DNA from: Flavobacteriales bacterium | Lineage (GTDB): Bacteria; Bacteroidota; Bacteroidia; Flavobacteriales_D; Crocinitomicaceae | Direction of reading: 5' to 3' | Length of the DNA stretch: 64,000 nucleotides | Assembly (NCBI GenBank): GCA_947497485.1 | Contig: CANMHB010000009.1 | Span: 62,001-126,000 of the forward strand | In this document: positions 27,001-35,254 of the stretch, piece by piece | How positions within the stretch are numbered: the first letter of the stretch is position 1 | Layout: each line of letters opens with the position of its first letter | Notes under the pieces: generated by a model | The model's input: the letters and a program-made list of their open reading frames with translations, nothing else | The model's database searches: none | What the model was told of the DNA's origin: nothing | Program-made: the position numbers and the translations under genes

Positions 27001-27740
27001 TTACCGCAGTTAAATATTTAATGGAACCTCCAGTGCTTAGCATTAGCGCTACAAAAACAGATGTGTCATGTTCTGGCGGAAATAACGGCGCAATTTTATT
27101 AAATGTCAATGGAGGGGTTGCTCCATATGAATATGCTTGGACAACAGGTCAAACAAGTTCTACTTTGGAAAATTTGGTTGCTGGATTATATACTGTTGAA
27201 GTTACGGATCACAACGGTTGTATGGGAATTATGAATTATACAATTACCCAGCCAACAGCTCCATTGGTTGTTAATGCGGTTTTGACACCTGCGTCAGGAG
27301 ACTTTTCGTTAGATGGAACTATTGATATTACTGTAACTGGAGGAACATCCCCTTATGTATATACATGGTCAAATGGTGAAGAAATCCAAGATTTAGATAG
27401 TTTGAATCCGGGAAATTATACAATTACAATTACAGACGCCAAGGGTTGTGCACTTGCAACAACATTTACTGTTGAAAAGGCATCTGGAATTAGTGAAAAT
27501 CTAAATTTCGATCTAAAATTATTTCCTAACCCTGCTTCCGAATTTACAAAAATCACATCAGGGAATAAGTTCATGACGCGCCTAGAACTTTTCGATGAAA
27601 GCGGAAAAGTTATTGAGACAATCGATATTAATGCAAATAATTATGAATTAGAAACTGGGCATCTCTCAAATGGAGTTTACTTAATTGAAATTGAGATTGA
27701 AGGTCAAAAAACAATGAAACGATTAATTATTCTTAAATAA
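24039..27740 (+). CDS. Secreted SprB-repeat protein with PKD and T9SS type A sorting domain
   Basis: 1233 residues. The signal peptide ends GHAQ (about 22). An unassigned N-terminal beta-rich domain (25-200) is followed by a PKD domain (FLYTWDFGDGTPVSHLENPSHTY; about 245-290). About eleven SprB-type repeats of 75-80 residues come next, each opening with a Cys block such as NVTCHGANNGQI and closing near LPAGNYNVLIKDANNC. The C-terminus is a type A T9SS sorting domain: FPNPASEFTKI, then GVYLIEIEIEGQKTMKRLIIL. SprB in Flavobacterium is the mobile gliding adhesin; here the repeat content suggests a smaller filamentous adhesin. It follows the other giant protein by 160 bp on the same strand, and that gap shows no terminator I can defend. 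Confidence 0.88.
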   Translation: MKKRITLVATSLSLWFSIGHAQTYCSNDLNGFVDSKNVSTTGSIQLKIGFEEHASQTYNYFGPGKIYGARIFGSHQGFGPLSGVPLKVTIFNVDVGGKPTSAIASVNHTWWTFPDNMNGYMDVTFPGGVNVNSKFALAVSILNTYPYGNTFELKYTGNSEGLGQDLASLAGTSTGGNWASAMTGFGKDGDFYIVPNMTHANNPLFTTSSNCYATNTAITFQNNSQFTKDSMFNKIVRHNYTGSNFLYTWDFGDGTPVSHLENPSHTYTSGGAYTVSLTTKIEGWEGICSKTITKVLSIGLTSSTSGLTNVNCFNATNGSVTALAQFGASPYYYNLNGGAWQSSANFSNLPAGNYTLNVLDSKNCTSSSNFTITQPAGISFNTIQTTNSSCGQTNGAFTCNASGGVTPLQYKLNNGSFVSSGTFSNLAAGSYLLTAKDANGCLSTTTVIINSQSGPMLNVLNYTSVSCFGGSDGSISLGATGGTGNLQYSINNGTNFQSAGNFTSLSAGTYICVVKDNANCKSYSQVVITQGPELTATAVTYPVNCFSDNDGEIEVQSVGGTGLHSYSLNGVNYQSASSFNDLTAGTYTVYVKDVTSCVKTISVLVSQPLLLNSSIAVTNATCHGATDGILTASTVGGVQSYTYSIDGVHFQSQVNFQNLPFGEYVITTKDKNNCLTIDTVQVGEPSEITAVVNTTNATCSSNNGAIMAVATGGSGSGYVYSMDGITFVSSGVFSGLSAGTKFIVIKDGNGCKNTVSGVIVSAGGPSIVSSTSQNVSCNGGNDGTITITSVSGGTGTILYSKDGITFQTSNSFTGLTAGIYNVQVRDANNCISYVSKTISQPNAFLINTNVSNVLCHGASTGSVVVSASGGAGFFAYSINGGFSYQSSATFNNLPAGNYNVLIKDAANCVSTKAFSISESSAIHSIIGVLNVTCHGANNGQIYVSGSGGVAPYTYSLNGGQFVSQGSFPNLSGNTFYNVNIKDANGCIVTAVKYLMEPPVLSISATKTDVSCSGGNNGAILLNVNGGVAPYEYAWTTGQTSSTLENLVAGLYTVEVTDHNGCMGIMNYTITQPTAPLVVNAVLTPASGDFSLDGTIDITVTGGTSPYVYTWSNGEEIQDLDSLNPGNYTITITDAKGCALATTFTVEKASGISENLNFDLKLFPNPASEFTKITSGNKFMTRLELFDESGKVIETIDINANNYELETGHLSNGVYLIEIEIEGQKTMKRLIILK

Positions 27741-27847
27741 TATCGAAACTAAAAAAGCGCAAATCAAAGATTCAAAATTGTAAAATCTATCAGCGAATAA
27801 TTAGACAAATTTGAATCGTAATTATTAATCTTTAAAAACAAATATGT

Positions 27848-28504
27848 ATGAAATCAAATGAAGATTTACAGAGTGATGTTCAAGATGCTATAAAATGGCA
27901 ACCGCTCTTGAAAGCAGCTGAAATTGGTGTAACGGCAAAAAATGGAATTGTCACTTTGTCCGGAACAGTAAATAGCTTTACAAAAAAACTTGAAGCCGAA
28001 AATGCTGCAAAAAGTGTAGTTGGTGTTAAGGCAATCATTGAGGACATTGATGTGAAATTCCCAAATTCAATGGTTAAAAATGATGAGGAAATCGGAACCG
28101 AAGTACTTTCAGCAATGAAATGGAATTGGTCTGTTCCCAATGAAAACATCCAAGTAAAAGTTGAAGATGGTTGGGTTACTTTAGAAGGAAATGTCGAATG
28201 GAATTATCAACGAGAAGCAGCAAGAAATTGTATTGCCAATTTAATCGGTGTTAAGGGTGTTTCAAATAATATCAAAGTTAAATCAACAACTACCGATCAA
28301 GTTGAACAAACTGCAATTGAGAACGCACTTTCAAGAAGTTGGTTAGTTGATGACCGAAATATTCAGGTAAAAGTGAAAGGGAACAAAGTTACATTGCGCG
28401 GAGCAGTAGAATCTTTATATCAAAAAGAAGAAGCGGCTCGTTTAGCATGGAATGCACCTGGCGTAACTGAAGTTGATAACGAGCTGGCAATTATTCAAGA
28501 ATAA
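27848..28504 (+). CDS. Triple BON-domain protein
   Basis: A 218-residue protein with no signal peptide, made of three consecutive BON domains (about 4-70, 78-145 and 150-216). Each has the pattern D-A-[IL]-x-W...I-x-V-x-V-x-x-G-x-V-x-L-x-G-x-V and a closing GV...V-x-N. BON modules in OsmY-like proteins bind phospholipid surfaces and are induced by osmotic or envelope stress. The lack of a signal peptide implies a cytoplasmic or non-classically placed protein, a common arrangement in Bacteroidota. A strong terminator follows at 28530. The start ATG at 27848 is preceded by TATGT with no clear Shine-Dalgarno sequence. Confidence 0.85.
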   Translation: MKSNEDLQSDVQDAIKWQPLLKAAEIGVTAKNGIVTLSGTVNSFTKKLEAENAAKSVVGVKAIIEDIDVKFPNSMVKNDEEIGTEVLSAMKWNWSVPNENIQVKVEDGWVTLEGNVEWNYQREAARNCIANLIGVKGVSNNIKVKSTTTDQVEQTAIENALSRSWLVDDRNIQVKVKGNKVTLRGAVESLYQKEEAARLAWNAPGVTEVDNELAIIQE

Positions 28505-28529
28505 CTAACCATTTTTTCGTTATGAAAAG

Positions 28530-28558
28530 GGACTATCTCAAAAGGATAGTCCTTTTTT
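28530..28558 (+). terminator. Rho-independent terminator after the BON gene
   Basis: GGACTATC (28530-28537) pairs perfectly with GATAGTCC (28545-28552) over a 7-base loop, followed by six T residues, 25 bp after the BON stop codon. Confidence 0.88.
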
Positions 28559-28650
28559 CTTTTATTTAAATCTGAAAATCAGTTTTCTAACTAAGCACTT
28601 AACTGACACTTGTAAGATATCGATAAAAAGTCCAAAATTCTGTAAATAAG

Positions 28651-28677
28651 AATGGCCGCCCTATGAAGACAGCCATT
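28651..28677 (-). terminator. Probable terminator of tRNA-His
   Basis: On the minus strand AATGGCTGTC and GGCGGCCATT form a ten-pair stem (two G-T wobbles) with a 7-base loop, directly after the tRNA 3' end, followed by CTTATTT. The T-tract is weak. Confidence 0.5.
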
Positions 28678-28681
28678 TTTG

Positions 28682-28756
<75 letters not shown>

Positions 28757-28839
28757 GTGTTTCAGGGTGCAAATATAACAAATTATTAAATTAAAAGTCA
28801 AAAACACAATCTTGAAATATTTTGATAATCCTATAAAGC

Positions 28840-29739
28840 TTATTGCTTGAATGAGTTTAATGTATTTTGAATTTGCAATTGAATTCTTTGACTATTTAGG
28901 TTTAAATCAATTAATCGCTGCTCTTCTTTTTTGATCTTCTCCTCTGTCTGTTTGACAATATTCCAATCGGAAGAACAAGAATAAATAAACTCTTTTCCTT
29001 TAACTCCTGATGCAAATGATTTATGTATTTCCTTTACGTTTTCAGAAATACTATTCAAGTCTTTATTTAATTCGTCTAAACTTTTTAACTCTTCTGTCAA
29101 TGTTTGATATTTGTCAGGTTGACTTGATTTATACAATGTTGCAATTTTCTCCACCTCAACAGTATATTTCTTAGCTTTTTCAGGATATTCCTTTTGTAAT
29201 TTACTTAGACTATCTAATTCATTTAAAATGGTTTTTTCAAAATCTTTCGTATTACATTTTTGAATTGTAGGTGCAATTTTTTCGGAAATATACGTGTTTA
29301 ATTTTTCCGCCTCAGAAACGGTTCGATTCCCATTTTTCTGAATCAATTTCACCGAATTTTTTACCAACTTCTTAGTTGATTTAAATTTACGCCACTCCTC
29401 AGTTCCAGATTGAATTTCAGTCTTTCCCTTTGTGTAATTGGCAAAATCGTAATAACTCTTGATTGCAACTGATTTAAGCTTATTTAGTTCCGAAATTTGA
29501 ATATTGATTTCCTCAAACATGCGATTTGCCTCTTTAAGTTCCTCTGTCGAATTAGAACAATTCATTGCTTGAAATTCTTTTTGGTAGGATTTTATTTGGT
29601 TTGTAAGCTTATCACAATTCGAATTGATGTTTTCAACTGACGACTTAAATTGATGATCTAAATCAGCGGTTTTATAATAAAACTTACACGAATTAAGACC
29701 GCATAACAACACGAGTAGCAACAAATAAATTGATTTCAT
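28840..29739 (-). CDS. Coiled-coil lipoprotein of unknown function
   Basis: 299 residues. The signal peptide ends in the lipobox LNSC, with Cys18 lipidated, and the rest is almost entirely Lys/Glu/Leu-rich helix (about 25-295) with heptad-like spacing, predicted to form long coiled coils. I recognise no family. Two isolated Cys residues (in INSNCDKL and AMNCSNS) lie in the first third. It stands alone between the tRNA and the divergent PorE-like gene, so it may be an envelope protein, but nothing more can be said. Confidence 0.7.
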   Translation of the reverse strand: MKSIYLLLLVLLCGLNSCKFYYKTADLDHQFKSSVENINSNCDKLTNQIKSYQKEFQAMNCSNSTEELKEANRMFEEINIQISELNKLKSVAIKSYYDFANYTKGKTEIQSGTEEWRKFKSTKKLVKNSVKLIQKNGNRTVSEAEKLNTYISEKIAPTIQKCNTKDFEKTILNELDSLSKLQKEYPEKAKKYTVEVEKIATLYKSSQPDKYQTLTEELKSLDELNKDLNSISENVKEIHKSFASGVKGKEFIYSCSSDWNIVKQTEEKIKKEEQRLIDLNLNSQRIQLQIQNTLNSFKQ

Positions 29740-29878
29740 TCTAAGATTTTAACAAATATAGAAACTCTAATGTGTTCATGTTCAAATAAAATAATCATTT
29801 TCAGCATTATCTATTTAGTTCAAAAAAATAATCCTCAAAAGAAACAAATTAATTAAATTTAAAATCTAAAATTTAACG

Positions 29879-31963
29879 ATGAATTCACATAGATTCTTAT
29901 TTTTTATTTGTTTTATATTTCTAAATCATCTCGTTTTTTCTCAAAATGTTGAATTCTCGAAAGATGCATTCCCGGATAAAAAAGAGGAATTAAAAAAAGC
30001 CAAAGAAAATATTGTTCAGGGCGACGAAATTTATGAAATGGGAGAAGCTTTTTACAGTCAAGCGATAGAACCATATTTACAAGCTCATAATTTTAATCCG
30101 AATAACGCAAACTTAAATTTCAAACTTGGTAAGTGTTATTTAAATTCGAATTTTAAGCAAAAAGCGCTCGCGCATTTGGAAAAAGCTAGAAATTTGGATA
30201 AAAAAGTTGATCCCGATATCGACTTTTATTTAGGTAAAGCGTATCACCTCGAAAAAGAATGGGATAAGGCCATTTCTCATTTCTATAATTTTCAAAAGAA
30301 TATGACGAGTGACACAGATCCATCTCTTGTTAACGAATCAGACAAAGAAATCAAAGAATGTAAAAATGGAAAAGAACTTAGTTTAAAACCTGTCCGAGTA
30401 AAAATTGAGAATCTTGGCAAACAAATTAATACCGAAAATCACGAATACAAACCATTAATTACTGCTGACGAATCGATGATCTTTTTTACATCAAGAAGGC
30501 CAAATACGATTGGAAATGAAAAAGACCCTGTTTACAATGACTATTATGAAGATATTTATTACTCGATTAAACAAGCAGATGGTACTTGGTCCCAGGCAAA
30601 AAATGTTGGTGAACCAGTTAACACAAGCGATCATGATGCTAATTCAGGTCTTTCAATTGACGGTAGTAAACTGATTATTTATTTAGGAAATAAAAACAAT
30701 GGAGACTTATATGAATCGCTACTTTCTGGTGAAAAGTGGGGTGCTCCTCGCGATTTTGGAAAGAACATTAATTCTGACAAATACCACGAATCCTCAGCAA
30801 GCTATTCCATCGATGGAAAGGCCCTTTATTTTGTAAGTGACAAACCCGGAGGGATTGGTGATCGAGACATCTATGTTTCGTATTTAGATGAAAAAGGAAA
30901 ATGGGGGAAAGCTGAGAATCTTGGCCCAATAGTAAATACGGAGTATGGTGAAGAAGGTGTTTTTATGCATCCAGATGGAAAGACTTTGTATTTCAGTTCG
31001 CAAGGTCATAATAGTATCGGTGGGTATGATATTTTCAAGACTGTTTATGACGAAAAAAGTAAAAAATGGTCTAAACCCGAAAATATTGGATATCCAGTAA
31101 ATACGACGGATGACGATGTTTTTTACGTTGTATCTGCAAGTGGGAAACATGGCTACTACACATCTGTTAATTCTTCTGGGTATGGCGGTAGAGATTTATA
31201 CATGATTAGCTTTGTTAACGAAGAGAAAAAGGAGAAACCCGTCGAAACAAAAAAAGAAGAAGTTGTTGCCCAAACAGTTGTAGATGACAAAAAACTTCCT
31301 GAACCTAAAGTTGAAGAAAAGAAGGTTGATTTAACGCCAAGATTGACGATTTTAAAAGGAATTATTTCCGATGAACTTTCGAAGAAACCTTTGGATGCTT
31401 CAATTGAAATCATTGACAATGAATTAAACAAAACTATTTTTTCAATAAGCTCAAACAGTGCAAGTGGTAGGTACCTGGTATCTTTACCCGCAGGGAAAAA
31501 TTATGGGATTGCAGTAAAAAAAGACGGTTATTTGTTTCACTCAGAAAATTTTAATATCCCTGACAGTGCAGCGTTCCAGGAAATTATTAAAGATGTTGAC
31601 TTAAAGAAAATTCAAGTTGGAAATACGATTGTGCTAAAAAATATCTTCTATGATTTTGATAAAGCAACCTTGCGACCAGAATCTACCAATGAGTTAGAAC
31701 GACTACTTAAATTACTCAATGAAATGCCAACTCTGAAAATAGAAATTTCAAGTCACACAGACTCAAAGGGAGCAAATGATTATAATTTGAAGTTATCAGA
31801 AAATCGAGCAAAATCGGTAATTGAATATCTAATTAAGGCTGGAATAAAACCTGAGCGTCTTGTATCAAAAGGTTATGGTGAAGAAAAACCCGTTTCAACG
31901 AATGATACCGATGAGGGCAGACAGATGAATAGAAGAACAGAATTTAAAATTTTGGAACTTTAA
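29879..31963 (+). CDS. PorE-like OmpA-family protein (TPR, beta-propeller, CRD, OmpA)
   Basis: A 694-residue protein with a signal peptide ending VFSQ. TPR-like helices follow (about 35-140), then WD40-like/PD40 beta-propeller blades (about 185-430; repeated PLITADESMIFFTSRRP, IDGKALYFVSDKPGG and HPDGKTLYFSSQG motifs). A Lys/Glu-rich linker leads to a carboxypeptidase-regulatory-like fold (about 485-570) and a peptidoglycan-binding OmpA domain (575-692; FYDFDKATLRPES, SHTDSKGANDYNLKLSENRAKS split by a loop, then GYGEEKPV). This domain order is that of PorE, which ties the T9SS to peptidoglycan. Many Bacteroidota also encode paralogues of this architecture, so PorE itself is likely but not certain. 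Confidence 0.8.
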   Translation: MNSHRFLFFICFIFLNHLVFSQNVEFSKDAFPDKKEELKKAKENIVQGDEIYEMGEAFYSQAIEPYLQAHNFNPNNANLNFKLGKCYLNSNFKQKALAHLEKARNLDKKVDPDIDFYLGKAYHLEKEWDKAISHFYNFQKNMTSDTDPSLVNESDKEIKECKNGKELSLKPVRVKIENLGKQINTENHEYKPLITADESMIFFTSRRPNTIGNEKDPVYNDYYEDIYYSIKQADGTWSQAKNVGEPVNTSDHDANSGLSIDGSKLIIYLGNKNNGDLYESLLSGEKWGAPRDFGKNINSDKYHESSASYSIDGKALYFVSDKPGGIGDRDIYVSYLDEKGKWGKAENLGPIVNTEYGEEGVFMHPDGKTLYFSSQGHNSIGGYDIFKTVYDEKSKKWSKPENIGYPVNTTDDDVFYVVSASGKHGYYTSVNSSGYGGRDLYMISFVNEEKKEKPVETKKEEVVAQTVVDDKKLPEPKVEEKKVDLTPRLTILKGIISDELSKKPLDASIEIIDNELNKTIFSISSNSASGRYLVSLPAGKNYGIAVKKDGYLFHSENFNIPDSAAFQEIIKDVDLKKIQVGNTIVLKNIFYDFDKATLRPESTNELERLLKLLNEMPTLKIEISSHTDSKGANDYNLKLSENRAKSVIEYLIKAGIKPERLVSKGYGEEKPVSTNDTDEGRQMNRRTEFKILEL

Positions 31964-31968
31964 ATCAT

Positions 31969-32559
31969 TTAAACTCTCATTATTTTCCTAAAAGTGAGCC
32001 ACATAATCTTAATGTCTTGCCTAAAAGTAGGATTTGTAATGTATTTCTCATTTAATTTAATCTTTGCCGGCATTATTTCTTCAATGTAGGTTCTCTCTGG
32101 ATTATCAGATTTTGCCAATAACTCGTTTTCACTAAAATAAGCAAGGGAGGCGTAATCCGTTATTCCTGGTTTTACATTCAAAATCCTACGTTGTTCATCA
32201 TTGTATAGTTGAACGTATTCAGGAACTTCCGGTCGAGGTCCCACTATGCTCATTTCACCTTTCAAGACGTTTATAAATTGAGGAAATTCGTCTAATTTGA
32301 ACTTACGTATGAAATAACCAATGCGGGTTATTCTTGAATCCCTCATTCCAACTGTTAATTTCCCTGATTTATCTGCATTTACTTTCATTGATCTAAATTT
32401 CAACAAAAGAAATGGCTTCCCGTTTAATCCAATTCGCTGCTGACGATAAAATACACCTCCAGACGAACCCGTAGCAATTAAAAGCGCGATTACTAAACCA
32501 ATAGGTAGAAAAAAAAGTAAAAGTAGGATCGAAAAACAAATGTCTGTTATACGTTTCAA
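31969..32559 (-). CDS. Sugar-phosphate transferase (PglC/WcaJ C-domain type)
   Basis: A 196-residue small monotopic phosphoglycosyl transferase. One N-terminal re-entrant hydrophobic segment (10-31) precedes VFYRQQRIGLNGKPF, LLKFRSMK, and the FKLDEFPQFINVLKGEMSIV block followed by GPRPEVPEY. Asp-Glu in LDEFPQ is the catalytic pair of the family. It loads a sugar phosphate onto undecaprenyl phosphate to start O-antigen, capsule or glycan synthesis. No glycosyltransferase cluster is adjacent; the nearest related gene is rmlA, 16 kb away. It is convergent with the PorE-like gene, 5 bp apart. Confidence 0.9.
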   Translation of the reverse strand: MKRITDICFSILLLLFFLPIGLVIALLIATGSSGGVFYRQQRIGLNGKPFLLLKFRSMKVNADKSGKLTVGMRDSRITRIGYFIRKFKLDEFPQFINVLKGEMSIVGPRPEVPEYVQLYNDEQRRILNVKPGITDYASLAYFSENELLAKSDNPERTYIEEIMPAKIKLNEKYITNPTFRQDIKIMWLTFRKIMRV

Positions 32560-32583
32560 TTATAAGATTTTAACGCAAATCTA

Positions 32584-32961
32584 ATGGAACAATTTCTAAT
32601 TTCACAAAAACAAATGGAAATGAATGATATCCAACTAAATGAAAGTCTGCAAAAAAGTGACTTTGTAACAGATACAATCATGCAAATTGAAAAAGATTTT
32701 TCAAGATGCAACATTGCATTGGATTTTCAGGGAATTCATGATCGAAATTCCATCGAAGATTGTATCCTAAACGCACTTAAAATTTTACCAAATGATAAAC
32801 TTCAACAATTAATCTACATTATCGATATTCCTGAAAATGAATTTCTAAAAATAGTTGGTAATCAATTCTTTTTAGTTGCATTGAGTGAAAAAATTCTTCG
32901 GCGCGAAGCACTTAAAGTTTACTTAAAACGAGCGCTTTCTGCTAAAAATAATCCTTCGTGA
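32584..32961 (+). CDS. Hypothetical 125-residue protein
   Basis: A small acidic, helical protein without signal peptide or membrane segment. I recognise no family. Leucine-rich amphipathic stretches (SIEDCILNALKILPNDKLQQ and FFLVALSEKILRREALK) suggest a compact helical bundle. It starts 24 bp from the divergent sugar transferase and precedes dnaN by 88 bp. The reading frame has codon use like its neighbours and no overlap with another gene, so it is probably real. Confidence 0.6.
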   Translation: MEQFLISQKQMEMNDIQLNESLQKSDFVTDTIMQIEKDFSRCNIALDFQGIHDRNSIEDCILNALKILPNDKLQQLIYIIDIPENEFLKIVGNQFFLVALSEKILRREALKVYLKRALSAKNNPS

Positions 32962-33004
32962 ATAAAATTCTTAAAAAAAGTCGTTTTCAGCACGTTAATT
33001 CGAT

Positions 33005-33033
33005 TTGATATCATTGACGAATTATTATTTTTG
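33005..33033 (+). promoter_or_regulatory. Promoter of dnaN
   Basis: TTG at 33005-33007, 18 bp, then TATTTTTG at 33026-33033: a full match to the Bacteroidota sigma-ABfr pattern TTG-N17-21-TAnnTTTG, 16 bp before the dnaN start. Confidence 0.6.
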
Positions 33034-33049
33034 TAGCAAATTATATTTT

Positions 33050-34162
33050 ATGAATTTTATCGCGTCAAGCACTACCCTATTACGTCATTTGCAAAGTATT
33101 TCAGGAGTTTTAAATACCAGTAATAATTTACCAATTTTAGATAATTTTCTTTTTGAAATTACGGATGGTCAGCTAAAGGTATCGGCTTCAGACCTTGAAA
33201 CCACCTTAATTACCACCTTGGAGGTGCACTCAGAAGTAAATGGTAAAATTGCTATCCCAGCTAAAATACTTGTTGATGTGCTGAAAAATTTACCGGATCA
33301 ACCATGTACATTTATCGTTCGAGAAAATTTTCAAATCGAAATGGCTTATGACAATGGGAAATTTAAGACCAACGGATTTGATGGTGATGAGTTTCCTAAG
33401 TTGCCAAACATTGAAAATAAAAGTTCAATAAAAATTTCCGGAGATATTCTTTCGAAAGGAATTAATAAAACAATTTTCGCCACGGGTAATGATGATCTTC
33501 GACCTGTAATGAGTGGCGTATATTGTCACTTTTCACCTGAAGACATTACGTTCGTTGCTACCGATGCGCACAAGTTGGTTCGATACAGAAGAACTGATGC
33601 CTCAGCTACAGGAAGTTCAGCTTTCATTTTACCTAAAAAACCTTTAAACCTTTTGAAAGCTAATTTACGAGGTGATGAAGAAATTTTGTTGGAATATAAT
33701 GACTCGAATGCCATTTTCACATTCAACGATCTTGTGATCGTTTGTCGTTTAATAGACGGGAAATATCCGAATTATGAGGCTGTTATTCCAAAGGAAAATC
33801 CAAATGTTTTAACCATTGATCGACTACAATTTCTTGGATCAATTAAGCGTGTTGCCATATTTGCAAATAAAACGACACATCAAATTAAACTTAAACTTGC
33901 TGGCTCTGAATTATCCTTGTTCGCAGAAGATGTTGATTTTTCCAATGAAGCAAGTGAACGTCTGACATGTAACTATGATGGTGATGATATGGAAATCGGT
34001 TTCAACTCCCGTTTCCTGTTAGAGATGCTTAATAATCTTGACACACCAGAAGTTAAGTTATCGATGAGTGAACCAAGTCGTGCTGGCTTGCTTACTCCTT
34101 CAAACAATGACAATGCTGCCGAGGACATCCTAATGTTGGTGATGCCCGTAATGACACGTTAA
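33050..34162 (+). CDS. dnaN: DNA polymerase III beta subunit (sliding clamp)
   Basis: 370 residues from the ATG at 33050, where the conserved MNFIASSTTLLRHLQSISG begins; an upstream in-frame extension lies in the promoter and is rejected. Three clamp folds are recognisable by FKTNGFDGDEFPKLP, VMSGVYCHF, FVATDAHKLV, LIDGKYPNYEAVIP, and the C-terminal ILMLVMPVMTR, the variant of the PMR clamp-binding tail. The dimer ring tethers the polymerase, including the DnaE of this window, to DNA. It is not near dnaA here, unlike many bacteria. The rlmN gene follows after 16 bp. Confidence 0.95.
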   Translation: MNFIASSTTLLRHLQSISGVLNTSNNLPILDNFLFEITDGQLKVSASDLETTLITTLEVHSEVNGKIAIPAKILVDVLKNLPDQPCTFIVRENFQIEMAYDNGKFKTNGFDGDEFPKLPNIENKSSIKISGDILSKGINKTIFATGNDDLRPVMSGVYCHFSPEDITFVATDAHKLVRYRRTDASATGSSAFILPKKPLNLLKANLRGDEEILLEYNDSNAIFTFNDLVIVCRLIDGKYPNYEAVIPKENPNVLTIDRLQFLGSIKRVAIFANKTTHQIKLKLAGSELSLFAEDVDFSNEASERLTCNYDGDDMEIGFNSRFLLEMLNNLDTPEVKLSMSEPSRAGLLTPSNNDNAAEDILMLVMPVMTR

Positions 34163-34178
34163 TCTGAAAAATACTGTT

Positions 34179-35252
34179 TTGCAAGGGAAAATAAACATTC
34201 GAAATTTATCCCTGGACGAATTGTTAATTCAATTTTCTGAATTAGGAGAAAAGTCTTTTCGCGCCAAACAAGTATTTGAATGGCTTTGGAAAAAAAATGC
34301 CCATACGTTTGAGGAAATGACCAATTTAGGAATAGGCCTAAGGGAAAAACTAGACAACCTCTTTTTCATTGACAACATTACCTTGAAAGATCAACAAATC
34401 AGTAAGGATAAAACTATAAAATGTGCTTTTGCGGTTGATGAAAATAAAATAATGGAAGGTGTTCTCATTCCAACCTCATCGCGAATGACTGCCTGTATTT
34501 CTTCACAAGTTGGCTGCAGCCTATCTTGTACATTTTGTGCAACAGGTAGATTAAAACTACTTCGAAATTTAACATCTGGAGAGATTTTTGATCAAGTAGC
34601 TTACCTCAAAAATCAAGCTGAATCGCGCTATCAAACTCCTCTAACCAACATTGTTTACATGGGTATGGGCGAACCGTTGCTCAATTACAAAAATGTACTA
34701 AATTCAATCAATCATATTTGCTCTGAACAGGGGCTCGGAATGTCTCCAAAACGAATCACAGTTTCGACAGCTGGAATTGCAAAAATGATTCGGAAATTAG
34801 GTGATGATCAGGTGAAATTCAATTTGGCTTTATCACTTCATGCAGCAAACGACGCAAAGCGAAATAAAATCATGGAAATTAACGAATCTAACAATTTGGA
34901 GGAGTTGGCAGAGGCCTTGAAATATTTCCATGAAATGACAAACACCAGAATTACCTTCGAATACATCATTTTCAAGGATTTTAACGATTCTATTGATGAC
35001 GCGCGTGAACTAGCTAATTTTGCGAAATGCGTGCCTTGCAAAATAAACATCATTGAATATAATCCGATAGAAAATGGTGAATTTCAGCAGGCTGAAGCAA
35101 AGAAAGTTGATGACTTTGCCCAATTCTTAGAATCCAAAAATCTAATTGTGAATGTAAGACGAAGTCGTGGGAAAGACATAGATGCTGCATGTGGTCAATT
35201 AGCTAATCGAAATAAAGCGATTTCGCCCGACGAACGTATCTTTAAAGCCTAA
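34179..35252 (+). CDS. rlmN: 23S rRNA (adenine2503-C2)-methyltransferase
   Basis: A 357-residue radical SAM enzyme with the cluster motif CSLSCTFC (Cys113, Cys117, Cys120) and the SAM-binding GMGEPLLNY. The catalytic/methyl-carrying Cys lies in DAACGQL, and the N-terminal accessory domain (SLDELLIQFSELGEKSFRAKQVFEWLW split by its own turns) is normal. It methylates A2503 of 23S rRNA and A37 of some tRNAs. No ATG lies early enough for a full N-terminus, so the TTG at 34179 is taken as start, giving the family's usual beginning two residues before KINIRNLSL. It probably shares the dnaN transcript. Confidence 0.94.
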   Translation: MQGKINIRNLSLDELLIQFSELGEKSFRAKQVFEWLWKKNAHTFEEMTNLGIGLREKLDNLFFIDNITLKDQQISKDKTIKCAFAVDENKIMEGVLIPTSSRMTACISSQVGCSLSCTFCATGRLKLLRNLTSGEIFDQVAYLKNQAESRYQTPLTNIVYMGMGEPLLNYKNVLNSINHICSEQGLGMSPKRITVSTAGIAKMIRKLGDDQVKFNLALSLHAANDAKRNKIMEINESNNLEELAEALKYFHEMTNTRITFEYIIFKDFNDSIDDARELANFAKCVPCKINIIEYNPIENGEFQQAEAKKVDDFAQFLESKNLIVNVRRSRGKDIDAACGQLANRNKAISPDERIFKA

Positions 35253-35254
35253 GA

